A stretch of DNA of 32,746 nucleotides from CG2-30-36-16 sp964372115 (GCA_964372115.1 CAYJPN010000050.1:1-32746), one strand, 5' to 3'; numbered from the stretch's first letter, positions 8,010 to 15,618 are shown. The notes: generated from the sequence alone by a model not told the origin. Numbers and translations are program-made.

Positions 8010-8867
8010 ATGAACAGTCTTAGTGATCATCAAAAAGGAATTCTCGGTGTTGTGGCTGCTGCGGTTTTATGGAGCTCTGGCGGGCTGCTAATAAAATTAA
8101 TTTCATTAAATGCAATGCAGCTTTCTTTTTTCAGATGTCTGATTGCTGCGATTGTCATCGGCGTTGTGTTCCGCAAAGATGTAATTTTTGCAAACGGATT
8201 AGCCCTGATTAACGCGGTGTTTTACGCGGCTGTGCTTATACTTTTTGTGATAGCTACAAAAACCACAACCGCAGCAAACGCTATTTTTCTTCAATCAACT
8301 GCGCCTATTTATGTTTTAATTTTCGAACCGCTAATTAATAAAACTAATTATGAGAAAATAAACATAATTACTATTGTGATTTGTTTTCTCGGTATGTTTT
8401 TATTTTTTATGGGTGAACTTACGCCGGGACATTTTGAGGGAAATATAGTTGCACTCGCCGCCGGTATTGCTTTTGCCGCTTTCTTTTTAGGGATGCGAAA
8501 AAACAAAAAAGAGTATCAATTCAGTTCAATTTTTTATGGTAACATTCTCGTCGCATTAATCTGTATCCCTTTTGCGCTGGAAATAAAAGATTTAACATTT
8601 TCCGATTTATGGATGGTATCATTTCTCGGAGTTTTTCAGATTGGCTTGGCTTACATATTTTTTACCTATGGTCTACGCCGCGTTTTTGCAATTGAAGCTT
8701 CGATGGTTTCATTAATAGAACCTGTCTTTAATCCAATTTGGGTTTTTATCGGTTATGGTGAAATACCATCAGAGACAGCAATAATTGGAGGTATTATTAT
8801 AATAGCCGCTATTACTATTAGAACGATTATCGTAGAGATGAGGAACATGAGACAAAAATTGGTTTAA
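8010..8867 (+). CDS. EamA/DMT-family transporter
   Basis: This 285-residue protein has about ten hydrophobic segments in two repeated halves, as in EamA (DUF6) drug/metabolite transporters. The first half begins GVVAAAVLWSSGGLLIK, and the second ends with EASMVSLIEPVFNPIWVF, a family signature. It is an inner-membrane exporter of small metabolites; the substrate cannot be read from the sequence. The last 4 nt overlap the end of the convergent pdxH gene. The 145 bp upstream contain no other gene. Confidence 0.9.
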   Translation: MNSLSDHQKGILGVVAAAVLWSSGGLLIKLISLNAMQLSFFRCLIAAIVIGVVFRKDVIFANGLALINAVFYAAVLILFVIATKTTTAANAIFLQSTAPIYVLIFEPLINKTNYEKINIITIVICFLGMFLFFMGELTPGHFEGNIVALAAGIAFAAFFLGMRKNKKEYQFSSIFYGNILVALICIPFALEIKDLTFSDLWMVSFLGVFQIGLAYIFFTYGLRRVFAIEASMVSLIEPVFNPIWVFIGYGEIPSETAIIGGIIIIAAITIRTIIVEMRNMRQKLV

Positions 8868-9508
8868 GGCGACAGTCTTTTTATTGCCCAATTACTCTCA
8901 CTTTTTTCATACAATATTCTGTCATGCATTCTGTTTTCTCTCCCCTGCCAGAACTCAAAGACAGAAGGCACAAAATTATAACCTCCCCAATGCTCGGGCA
9001 ACGGCACATATGAAGGATGCTTCTGTTTCATCTCATCAAATTTATTTTTAAGAAATTTTTTATCTATAATAATTGAACTTTGATTGGATATTAAAGCGGC
9101 GATTTTGCTCTCATACGGTCGTGATAAAAAATATTTTTCCGATTCTTCGCGGGAAGTTTTATTTACTCTTCCGCCAATTCTAATTTGCCTGCCCAGTTCC
9201 CTCCAAAAAAACAGTAATGATGCGTTGTTATTATTTTCCAAATCGTTTGCTTTGTTGGAGGAATAATCTGTAAAAAACTGTAAATTATTTCCATGTATAC
9301 CCTTTAACAACACAACCCTGGATGATGGTTGGCAGCCCGAATTAACAGTGGAGATAACCATTGCATTGGGTTCTATAATTTTTGATTCAATTGCCTCGGT
9401 CAGCCATACTTTAAACTGTTCAAACGGATTTTGAAGAACATTTTTTTCGTCTAAATCCTTTCCGGCATAATCGCTTCTTATTGAAGCCAATTTTTCATTT
9501 TTTAACAT
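8864..9508 (-). CDS. pdxH: Pyridoxamine 5'-phosphate oxidase
   Basis: This FMN enzyme oxidises pyridoxamine/pyridoxine 5'-phosphate to pyridoxal 5'-phosphate. I set the start at the ATG at 9508 (MLKNEKLASIRSDY), which has AAGAAG upstream and gives 214 residues, the normal family length; the frame extends to 9574 without homology. Recognisable family features are NAMVISTVNSGCQPSSRVVLLKG, the FFTDYSSNKA segment, SLLFFWREL-x-RQIRI-x-G, SRPYESKIAA and the C-terminal substrate-binding ENRMHDRI with the closing RLSP. It is divergent from the kgd-like gene and convergent with the EamA gene. Confidence 0.95.
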   Translation of the reverse strand: MLKNEKLASIRSDYAGKDLDEKNVLQNPFEQFKVWLTEAIESKIIEPNAMVISTVNSGCQPSSRVVLLKGIHGNNLQFFTDYSSNKANDLENNNNASLLFFWRELGRQIRIGGRVNKTSREESEKYFLSRPYESKIAALISNQSSIIIDKKFLKNKFDEMKQKHPSYVPLPEHWGGYNFVPSVFEFWQGRENRMHDRILYEKSESNWAIKRLSP

Positions 9509-9679
9509 AAACTTCTTAAATAACTTTAATTGACTATTATTTGTTGTTATAAATCTATTAAATTTGCAGAACATTTCCCTTGCTTAAGAATAAATTATAA
9601 ATCGCAAGAAAAAGTTCACAACTTATAACAGTAAACTTGTTGTAATAAATTTAAAATTAAATAGAACTTAAACAAAATT

Positions 9680-12600
9680 ATGATGGAACCTGAAGAACGC
9701 ACACAACAGATAAAAGATGAATTAGAACAATTCGGAGCAAACACCTGGTTTGTTGAATACCTTTTTAAACAGTATAAAGATAATCCCGAAGAGGTGCCCG
9801 AACAATGGAAACATTTTTTTGGAGGCACACCGGCAAAAAAAGAAGAACAAATTAGCGCAAAACAGCAAGTTCAATCAGCAGTTGCAGCAGATAAAATTAT
9901 GCTTCCTCAACCAGGGAAAGATGATGAAGTAAATGTTATTGCCGGCAGCGCCCAGCGTATACTTGATAATATGAACAGTAGTTTGTCAATTCCTGTCGCA
10001 ACAAGCCAGCGTATTATTGCAGTAAAATTGCTTGAAGAAAACCGTACGCTGCTAAATCGCGAACTCAATAAACGGGGAGCTGGAAAAATTTCGTTTACGC
10101 ATTTGATTGCGTGGGCAATAATTCAAGCCGCTAAAAGAATACCCGCAATGAATAATGCTTTTACAGTTATTGAAGACAAGCCGCGGCTCATCAAAAGAAA
10201 ACAAATAAACCTCGGACTTGCAATTGATATTGAAAAAAAAGATGGTTCCCGCTCGCTTGTCGTCCCAAATATTAAAGAGTGCGAAAAATTAAACTTCAAA
10301 GAATTTGTTGATAACTATAATGATATTGTAAAACGCACCCGAACCGGACAAATTGATCCCGCCGAATTTTTTGGTACAACAATTACACTTACCAATCCGG
10401 GTACCATAGGCACGGTTTCATCAATCCCCCGTTTGATGGTTGGGCAAAGCACAATAATTGCAACAGGTTCAATTCAATACCCGGTTGAGTACGAGGCTAT
10501 GTCACCAGAAACTATTTCTGCACTCGGTATAAGCAAGGTAATGAATATTACAAGCACGTATGATCATCGTATAATTCAAGGTGCGGAGTCAGGCTTATTT
10601 TTAAAAGAAATAAGCAATTTACTACTGGGTGAAGATGATTTTTACAAAAATATATTTGATGCTTACAGAATAGCTAACCTTCCTTTAAAATGGAAAACCG
10701 ATTATTCGCCCGGTGCATTCAGCCGCAACGGAAATATGGAAGAAATTGAGAAACAAGCGCGCATTTTACAGATGATAAATATGTACAGGGTGCGCGGACA
10801 TCTTATCGCAAACCTCGATCCGCTTGGAAAACAAAATAATTACCACCCCGAACTTGATCCGTCGAATTACAAATTAACTATATGGGATTACGACCGCGAG
10901 TTTATTGCCGGGGGTTACGGCGGAATTAGGACCGCACCGCTTCGTGAAATTCTGGATATGGTTCAAAAAACATATTGCGATAAAATTGGGGTTGAGTATA
11001 TGCACATACAAAACCCGCGTGAAAAAGCATGGCTTCAAAACCATATGGAACCTGTAAAAAATATTTCATTCTTCGGAACCGAGCAGAAAAAAACAATTTT
11101 ACAAAAACTAATTCTTGCAGAAGCATTTGAGCATTTTATTCATCATCGTTTTGTGGGACACAAAAGATTTTCAATCGAAGGCTCTGAAACATTAATTCCC
11201 GTTCTTGATATACTTTTAAATGAAGCAACGGAAGCTGATGTGCAGGAAGTTGTTTTTGGTATGTCGCACCGTGGCAGATTAAATGTACTCGCAAACGTTA
11301 TAGGCAAATCGTATGAGTCGATATTTTCAGAGTTCGAAGATATAAAAGATTTGAATTCGATACAGGGTTCCGGCGATGTTAAATATCATCTTGGCGCTAC
11401 CGGAAGATATGTGACAAAAAACGGCAGAGGTATAACAGTTTCTCTTGCTTCGAATCCGAGTCATCTCGAATGGGTTAATCCGGTTGTGGAAGGCATCGTT
11501 CGCGCAAAACAAACACGTCAGCGGGATGTAGATCGCAAAAAATCAATGGCGCTGCTTATTCATGGTGATGCTGCATTCGCCGGACAGGGTGTTGTTGCGG
11601 AAACATTAAATTTGTCTCAATTAAAAGGCTACCGCACCGGCGGAACCCTCCATATAATTGTTAATAACCAGATAGGTTTTACAACCACACCCGATGAAGC
11701 CCGCTCATCAGAATACGCGACGGATGTAGCAAAAATGATTCAAGCTCCAATATTTCACGTAAACGGCGATGATCCGGAAGCGGCTCTTTGGGTTGCAAAA
11801 CTTGCTTTTGCATATAGGCAGGAGTTTCAAAAAGATGTGGTTATTGATCTTTTTGGTTACAGAAGGCATGGTCACAACGAGGGTGACGAACCTGGCTTTA
11901 CCCAGCCGTTACTTTACAATAAAATAAAAGCGCACCCGACAGTTAGGGAAATTTATGCAAAAATTCTTGTGTCAACAGGTGTGATGAAGCAGCCTGAGAT
12001 AGATTTGATGGCGGAAGAAATTTCGAATAAATTAAGCAGTGCATTTGATATCATCAAACAAAAAAGCACTTCATTCGAACCGGATGTACCTCTTGCTGTT
12101 TCAAAAGAAAAGATGAAACAAACATTGCCGGTTGAAGATACTTCAATTAGCGAAGAAGAACTAAAGGCTATTGTTAAAGGAATTACTTCGGTACCGGATA
12201 GTTTTAATGTTCATCCTAAACTCCAAAAATTTCTTGAAAAGAGAAAAACATTAATTACCGGTGAAACTAATGCTGACTGGGCATTTGCCGAACTTATTGC
12301 CTTCGGCAGTTTGCTTTATGAGGGTACACCTGTGCGTTTAAGCGGACAGGACAGCGTTCGTGGTACTTTCAGTCAACGCCATATTGCGCTAACCGACATT
12401 CACACCGGAGATCAATACATCGGTGTAAATTATATAAATGATAACCAGGCGCAAATTGAACCGCTCGATAGTTTTCTCTCGGAGGCTGCTGTGCTCGGAT
12501 TTGAATATGGCTATAGTACTGCTGACCCGCTGGCATTAGTCTTATGGGAGGCGCAGTTCGGTGATTTTGCAAACGGTGCGCAGGTTATTATTGACAATTT

Positions 12601-13303
12601 TATTGTAGCCTCGTATGAAAAATGGCAGCTTCCGAATTCTGTAGTAATGCTGCTTCCCCATGGTTTTGAAGGACAAGGACCGGAACACTCAAGCGCACGA
12701 CTCGAACGGTTTTTAATTCTTTGTGCCGAAGACAATATGCAGGTTTGTAACGTTACAACCCCTTCACAATATTTTCATCTGTTAAGACGGCAAATAAAGC
12801 AGGCAATGCGGCGTCCTCTTGTAATAATGACTCCTAAAAGTCTGCTTCGTCATCCTGAAGCCGTTTCACCCAAAGAAGATTTTCTAAATGGAAAATTTGT
12901 TGAAATATTGGACGACAAGACAATTTCAAATAAAGAAAATGTTCGAAGGTTAATTTTTACAAGCGGCAAAGTATATTACGATTTGATAAAGCATCGTAAA
13001 CAGGCAAATCTCGAAGGTGAAACCGCCATCATTCGCGTAGAACAGTTTTACCCTTTCAGAAACGATTTGGTTACAACAATATTAAAATCTTATCCCGATG
13101 CTAAAAAAGTAGTTTGGGTGCAGGAAGAGCCAAAAAATATGGGTGCATGGAATTTTATAGCGCCCCGTTTAATCGAGCATTTAGGGAGCGAACAAAAACT
13201 GCTTTACTCCGGCAGAAATGAAAGCGCATCGCCGGCAGTGGGTTCCTCAAGGATATCCACAGAACACCAAAAAGATTTAGTTGAAAAAGCATTTACAAAT
13301 TAG
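9680..13303 (+). CDS. kgd: Fused 2-oxoglutarate decarboxylase/dehydrogenase E1 with succinyltransferase (E2) domain
   Basis: This 1207-residue protein matches the KGD/OdhA-type multifunctional enzyme of the TCA cycle. Residues 1-45 carry the E1 N-terminal helix (NTWFVEYLFKQYKDNPEEVPEQWKHFF, shown in part). Residues about 95-320 are an E2 acyltransferase catalytic domain with the active-site YDHRIIQGAESG near 294. The ThDP-dependent E1 core follows from about 350, with GMSHRGRLNVLAN, the GDAAFAGQG motif near 627, NNQIGF near 661 and HGFEGQGPEHSSARLER. No lipoyl domain is visible, as in mycobacterial Kgd, so lipoylated E2 must come from another protein. Two consecutive ATGs (9680 and 9683) could start it; the ribosome binding site is weak. 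Confidence 0.95.
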   Translation: MMEPEERTQQIKDELEQFGANTWFVEYLFKQYKDNPEEVPEQWKHFFGGTPAKKEEQISAKQQVQSAVAADKIMLPQPGKDDEVNVIAGSAQRILDNMNSSLSIPVATSQRIIAVKLLEENRTLLNRELNKRGAGKISFTHLIAWAIIQAAKRIPAMNNAFTVIEDKPRLIKRKQINLGLAIDIEKKDGSRSLVVPNIKECEKLNFKEFVDNYNDIVKRTRTGQIDPAEFFGTTITLTNPGTIGTVSSIPRLMVGQSTIIATGSIQYPVEYEAMSPETISALGISKVMNITSTYDHRIIQGAESGLFLKEISNLLLGEDDFYKNIFDAYRIANLPLKWKTDYSPGAFSRNGNMEEIEKQARILQMINMYRVRGHLIANLDPLGKQNNYHPELDPSNYKLTIWDYDREFIAGGYGGIRTAPLREILDMVQKTYCDKIGVEYMHIQNPREKAWLQNHMEPVKNISFFGTEQKKTILQKLILAEAFEHFIHHRFVGHKRFSIEGSETLIPVLDILLNEATEADVQEVVFGMSHRGRLNVLANVIGKSYESIFSEFEDIKDLNSIQGSGDVKYHLGATGRYVTKNGRGITVSLASNPSHLEWVNPVVEGIVRAKQTRQRDVDRKKSMALLIHGDAAFAGQGVVAETLNLSQLKGYRTGGTLHIIVNNQIGFTTTPDEARSSEYATDVAKMIQAPIFHVNGDDPEAALWVAKLAFAYRQEFQKDVVIDLFGYRRHGHNEGDEPGFTQPLLYNKIKAHPTVREIYAKILVSTGVMKQPEIDLMAEEISNKLSSAFDIIKQKSTSFEPDVPLAVSKEKMKQTLPVEDTSISEEELKAIVKGITSVPDSFNVHPKLQKFLEKRKTLITGETNADWAFAELIAFGSLLYEGTPVRLSGQDSVRGTFSQRHIALTDIHTGDQYIGVNYINDNQAQIEPLDSFLSEAAVLGFEYGYSTADPLALVLWEAQFGDFANGAQVIIDNFIVASYEKWQLPNSVVMLLPHGFEGQGPEHSSARLERFLILCAEDNMQVCNVTTPSQYFHLLRRQIKQAMRRPLVIMTPKSLLRHPEAVSPKEDFLNGKFVEILDDKTISNKENVRRLIFTSGKVYYDLIKHRKQANLEGETAIIRVEQFYPFRNDLVTTILKSYPDAKKVVWVQEEPKNMGAWNFIAPRLIEHLGSEQKLLYSGRNESASPAVGSSRISTEHQKDLVEKAFTN

Positions 13304-13334
13304 TTGCAGTTAATTTAGCGGTGAAGTATTTTAG
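13304..13334 (+). promoter_or_regulatory. Possible promoter of tRNA-Gly(CCC)
   Basis: TTG at 13304-13306 and TATTTTAG at 13327-13334 are 20 nt apart. This matches the Bacteroidetes TTG-N20-TAnnTTTG layout with one mismatch, 21 nt before the tRNA. Confidence 0.35.
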
Positions 13335-13355
13335 TGAAGTTCTTTTTAAGTTGTT

Positions 13356-13428
13356 GCGGGCGTAACTCAGTTGGTAGAGTGTCAGCTTCCCAAGCTGGAT
13401 GTCGCGGGTTCGAACCCCGTCGCCCGCT
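13356..13428 (+). tRNA. tRNA-Gly (anticodon CCC)
   Basis: The 73-nt cloverleaf has a perfect acceptor stem GCGGGCG/CGCCCGC, the D arm AACTCAGTTGGTAGAGT, an anticodon stem TCAGC/GCTGG around the loop TTCCCAA (anticodon CCC), the T arm CGGGTTCGAACCCCG and discriminator T. CCA is not encoded. It reads GGG codons. Confidence 0.95.
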
Positions 13429-13520
13429 CGCACTATTTTTTTGATGTGCTTGTATTATTTATAAAAATACCACATATTTGTCTTCCAATTTTTAATTGGT
13501 TCTTTAAAATAAAATTACAT

Positions 13521-13595
13521 GGGAGCATAGCTCAGCTGGTTCAGAGCACCTGCCTTACAAGCAGGGGGTCCTTGGTTCGAATCCATGTGCTCCCA
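13521..13595 (+). tRNA. tRNA-Val (anticodon TAC)
   Basis: The 75-nt cloverleaf has a perfect acceptor stem GGGAGCA/TGCTCCC, the D arm GCTCAGCTGGTTCAGAGC, the anticodon stem CCTGC/GCAGG with loop CTTACAA (anticodon TAC), and a T arm CTTGG-TTCGAAT-CCATG. The T stem contains one T-T mismatch. CCA is encoded at 13596-13598, unlike the other three tRNAs here. Its 3' half is the start of the 370-bp tandem repeat and is duplicated again at 18878. Confidence 0.95.
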
Positions 13596-13600
13596 CCATT

Positions 13601-13632
13601 AAAAACTTCATTACGGTAGTAATGAAGTTTTT
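13601..13632 (+). terminator. Terminator of tRNA-Val
   Basis: AAAAACTTCATTAC-GGTA-GTAATGAAGTTTTT is a perfect 14-bp hairpin followed by CTTTTTT, starting 2 nt after the encoded CCA. Confidence 0.85.
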
Positions 13633-13658
13633 CTTTTTTAAACATAATTATCAATTCA

Positions 13659-13925
13659 ATGAAAAGTTTTTATGTTTATCTTATCGAATCCGATTTAGGT
13701 TTCCACTACATCGGCCAAACCGCAAATCTTGATGATCGGCTTCACAGACACAATTCTAATAGAAGCAAATACACAAGCAATAAAGGCAAATGGAATTTAA
13801 TTGTGGCTGTACAAATGAGTTCTCGAAGTGAAGCAGTCAGATTGGAAACGAAATTGAAAAACTTTAAAGATTTCAATAAGGCAGTAGGCTTTGCAACGAA
13901 ACTGGTTCAGAGCATCCCGACTTGA
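13659..13925 (+). CDS. Small GIY-YIG nuclease, copy 1
   Basis: This 88-residue protein is a single GIY-YIG domain. FYVYLIESDLGFHYIGQT carries the two tyrosines, DRLHRHN carries the conserved arginine and the metal-binding glutamate lies in EAVRLETKLK, so the catalytic set looks intact. It is of UvrC/Slx1-like YhbQ size, with no extra DNA-binding domain. The last residues (KLVQSIPT) and the TGA stop are encoded by the tRNA-Val-like tail: CTGGTTCAGAGCA begins within codon 81, and the stop lies in the hairpin loop. No ribosome binding site is clear. The gene sits just behind the tRNA-Val terminator and may be transcribed by readthrough. A homing-type role at tRNA genes is my inference. Confidence 0.85.
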   Translation: MKSFYVYLIESDLGFHYIGQTANLDDRLHRHNSNRSKYTSNKGKWNLIVAVQMSSRSEAVRLETKLKNFKDFNKAVGFATKLVQSIPT

Positions 13926-13968
13926 AAAGTCGGGAGGGTCCTTGGTTCGAATCCATGTGCTCCCACCA
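13902..13968 (+). pseudogene. tRNA-Val-like 3' fragment with hairpin in place of anticodon arm, copy 1
   Basis: CTGGTTCAGAGCA matches the D loop and D-stem 3' strand of tRNA-Val (13536-13548). The 17-nt anticodon arm is replaced by a 21-nt near-perfect inverted repeat (TCCCGACTT...AAGTCGGGA). GGGTCC through the T arm, acceptor strand and CCA then matches again. The 5' acceptor strand is absent, so it cannot form a tRNA. Confidence 0.85.
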
Positions 13969-13970
13969 TT

Positions 13971-14002
13971 AAAAACTTCATTACGGTAGTAATGAAGTTT
14001 TT
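13971..14002 (+). terminator. Terminator hairpin after GIY-YIG unit 1
   Basis: This is an exact copy of the tRNA-Val terminator (14-bp stem, GGTA loop, T-rich tail), carried in the 370-bp unit. Confidence 0.75.
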
Positions 14003-14028
14003 CTTTTTTAAACATAATTATCAATTCA

Positions 14029-14295
14029 ATGAAAAGTTTTTATGTTTATCTTATCGAATCCGATTTAGGTTTCCACTACATCGGCCAAACCGCAAATCTT
14101 GATGATCGGCTTCACAGACACAATTCTAATAGAAGCAAATACACAAGCAATAAAGGCAAATGGAATTTAATTGTGGCTGTACAAATGAGTTCTCGAAGTG
14201 AAGCAGTCAGATTGGAAACGAAATTGAAAAACTTTAAAGATTTCAATAAGGCAGTAGGCTTTGCAACGAAACTGGTTCAGAGCATCCCGACTTGA
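14029..14295 (+). CDS. Small GIY-YIG nuclease, copy 2
   Basis: The protein is identical to copy 1 (88 residues, GIY-YIG tyrosines, Arg and Glu present) and lies exactly 370 bp downstream. The coding frame again ends inside the tRNA-like tail. Because the whole unit is repeated, each copy has the same upstream terminator, so copies 2 and 3 may be poorly transcribed from tRNA-Val unless there is readthrough or a promoter in the 26-nt spacer between hairpin and ATG. Confidence 0.83.
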   Translation: MKSFYVYLIESDLGFHYIGQTANLDDRLHRHNSNRSKYTSNKGKWNLIVAVQMSSRSEAVRLETKLKNFKDFNKAVGFATKLVQSIPT

Positions 14296-14338
14296 AAAGT
14301 CGGGAGGGTCCTTGGTTCGAATCCATGTGCTCCCACCA
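14272..14338 (+). pseudogene. tRNA-Val-like 3' fragment, copy 2
   Basis: Same structure as the fragment at 13902-13968: a D-arm match, a 21-nt hairpin, and a T arm with acceptor strand and CCA. The 5' acceptor strand is missing. Confidence 0.85.
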
Positions 14339-14340
14339 TT

Positions 14341-14372
14341 AAAAACTTCATTACGGTAGTAATGAAGTTTTT
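14341..14372 (+). terminator. Terminator hairpin after GIY-YIG unit 2
   Basis: Third exact copy of the 14-bp stem, GGTA-loop terminator. Confidence 0.75.
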
Positions 14373-14398
14373 CTTTTTTAAACATAATTATCAATTCA

Positions 14399-14665
14399 AT
14401 GAAAAGTTTTTATGTTTATCTTATCGAATCCGATTTAGGTTTCCACTACATCGGCCAAACCGCAAATCTTGATGATCGGCTTCACAGACACAATTCTAAT
14501 AGAAGCAAATACACAAGCAATAAAGGCAAATGGAATTTAATTGTGGCTGTACAAATGAGTTCTCGAAGTGAAGCAGTCAGATTGGAAACGAAATTGAAAA
14601 ACTTTAAAGATTTCAATAAGGCAGTAGGCTTTGCAACGAAACTGGTTCAGAGCATCCCGACTTGA
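14399..14665 (+). CDS. Small GIY-YIG nuclease, copy 3
   Basis: The protein is identical to copies 1 and 2, another 370 bp downstream, with all catalytic residues intact. It is the last complete copy. Behind it the tRNA-like tail is followed by unrelated sequence with its own hairpin, so this junction probably marks the original right edge of the amplified unit. Confidence 0.83.
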   Translation: MKSFYVYLIESDLGFHYIGQTANLDDRLHRHNSNRSKYTSNKGKWNLIVAVQMSSRSEAVRLETKLKNFKDFNKAVGFATKLVQSIPT

Positions 14666-14706
14666 AAAGTCGGGAGGGTCCTTGGTTCGAATCCATGTGC
14701 TCCCAC
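14642..14706 (+). pseudogene. tRNA-Val-like 3' fragment, copy 3 (terminal)
   Basis: It matches the other tails up to TCCCAC and then continues with AAAAG instead of CATTA, so CCA is not encoded. The sequence through CACAAAA is shared with the fragment at 18878-18911. Confidence 0.82.
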
Positions 14707-14716
14707 AAAAGTAATA

Positions 14717-14741
14717 AAGCCATCAAATTTTTTGATGGCTT
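14717..14741 (+). terminator. Terminator after last tRNA-like tail
   Basis: AAGCCATCAAA and TTTGATGGCTT form a perfect 11-bp hairpin around TTT. It differs from the GGTA-loop terminator of the other units. Confidence 0.6.
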
Positions 14742-15089
14742 CTTGGTTTTAAATTTTTTCGAAGATTTGCTAGAAATATTTTGTCCCTACCGGGACATTT
14801 CCACATCAAAGACGGACATACGAAACAACCGGAAAAACCACCACACAATATCTTTTGAAATTTCCAACCAAACAAAAAACATTTACGTCTTTCCGTTTAT
14901 ATAAATTTTCAGCGGCAACTTATAGGCACTGTGGTAAGGGATAATCCTGTGTTCACTTATAAACCAATAATTATATTCTCCGAACTGAAATGTTTGGCAA
15001 ATAAAAATTTACTGTTCCCCTCTATTCTAAATGGGTTCAATTAGAAGCCCTGAATTATCTTCTCCCCAAATAAATCCTAAGTTAAAACG
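14742..15089. other. Intergenic stretch without recognised gene
   Basis: No supported gene is seen here. A short perfect hairpin, TGTCCC-TACC-GGGACA, lies at 14782-14797. An open frame running from the tRNA-like tail to about 14904 has no recognisable content and no ribosome binding site. Confidence 0.5.
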
Positions 15090-15404
15090 ATGAAAGATTT
15101 GGACTTTCAACCCGGGCATTTGGTCTTTGAACCCGGACATTTGGTCTTTGAATCCGGACATTTGGTCTTTGAATCCGGACATTTGGTCTCTGAACCTAAA
15201 CATTTGGTCTCCGAACTCAAACATTTGGTCTCCGAACCCGGACATTTGGTCTTTGAACCCGGACGTTTGGTCTCTGAAACCAAACATTTGCTCTCTGAAC
15301 CCGGACATTTGGTCTTTGAATCCGGACATTTGCTCTCTGAACCCAAACATTTGGTCTCCGAACCCGGTCATTTAGACTCTTAACTCAAATGTTTGATCTT
15401 TGAA
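15090..15404. repeat. 21-bp minisatellite, 15 tandem units
   Basis: Fifteen consecutive 21-bp units follow the pattern CCCGGACATTTGGTCTTTGAA, with the first and last two units most degenerate. Because 21 is a multiple of three, frames stay open on both strands: a plus frame gives EPGHLVF heptads (15090-15383) and a minus frame gives DQMSGFK heptads (15027-15371). Neither has a ribosome binding site, signal peptide or partner gene that would decide for translation. I read it as a noncoding minisatellite, with a heptad-repeat protein as the alternative. Confidence 0.88.
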
Positions 15405-15584
15405 TCAAAATCACACATCCGCACGACGAAAAAAAGCAATCTGATTTGAAAACCGCTCTTCGACAGCTTTATGCCCCGGGGAAATGACGTTTGAGCCAGC
15501 TCCTTAATGTAAAATTAAGTGATAGAAAAGACGCGGGGTTATAATTTATGCAGAATCAAATAAGCAGTACGCAGTAAATTTAAC

Positions 15585-15609
15585 GGGTGCCGCACTTAAG
15601 ACGGCACCC
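15585..15609 (-). terminator. Hairpin downstream of the 15619-16086 gene
   Basis: GGGTGCCG and CGGCACCC form a perfect 8-bp stem with a 9-nt loop, 9 nt past the stop codon. The T-tract is weak (GTTAAATTTA), so termination is plausible but not certain. Confidence 0.55.
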
Positions 15610-15618
15610 CCATTGTAA

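Larger units (their letters stand above)
13566..14706 (+). repeat. 370-bp perfect tandem repeat, three units plus a partial fourth
   Basis: The unit runs from GGGTCC in the variable loop of tRNA-Val through the tRNA 3' half, a terminator hairpin and a GIY-YIG gene, to a hairpin-bearing tRNA fragment. Units begin at 13566, 13936 and 14306. A fourth partial copy begins at 14676 and breaks off after TCCCAC at 14706. By eye the units are identical, and the three encoded proteins are identical. Such identity means recent amplification, ongoing gene conversion or an assembly artefact. Confidence 0.93.

Noticed and set aside
13371..13619. 82-codon plus-strand frame across both tRNAs
   Set aside because: It reads straight through tRNA-Gly and tRNA-Val and is not a gene.
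13902..13968. Tail read as a functional tRNA with GAA (Phe) anticodon
   Set aside because: The 5' acceptor strand and most of the D arm are absent, and the anticodon arm is a 9-bp hairpin rather than a 5-bp stem with a 7-nt loop.
13797..14024. 75-codon minus-strand frame (and its 370-bp-shifted twin) containing GGSTWIRTKDP
   Set aside because: It is the antisense of the tRNA-like tail and the GIY-YIG gene; such tRNA-shadow peptides are common annotation errors.
14662..14904. 80-codon plus-strand frame beginning in the terminal tRNA-like tail
   Set aside because: It starts inside the tRNA T arm, has no ribosome binding site and its translation shows no recognisable domain.
15090..15404. Minisatellite considered as a CRISPR array
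   Set aside because: The units are contiguous and 21 bp long with no spacers, and no cas gene is present.
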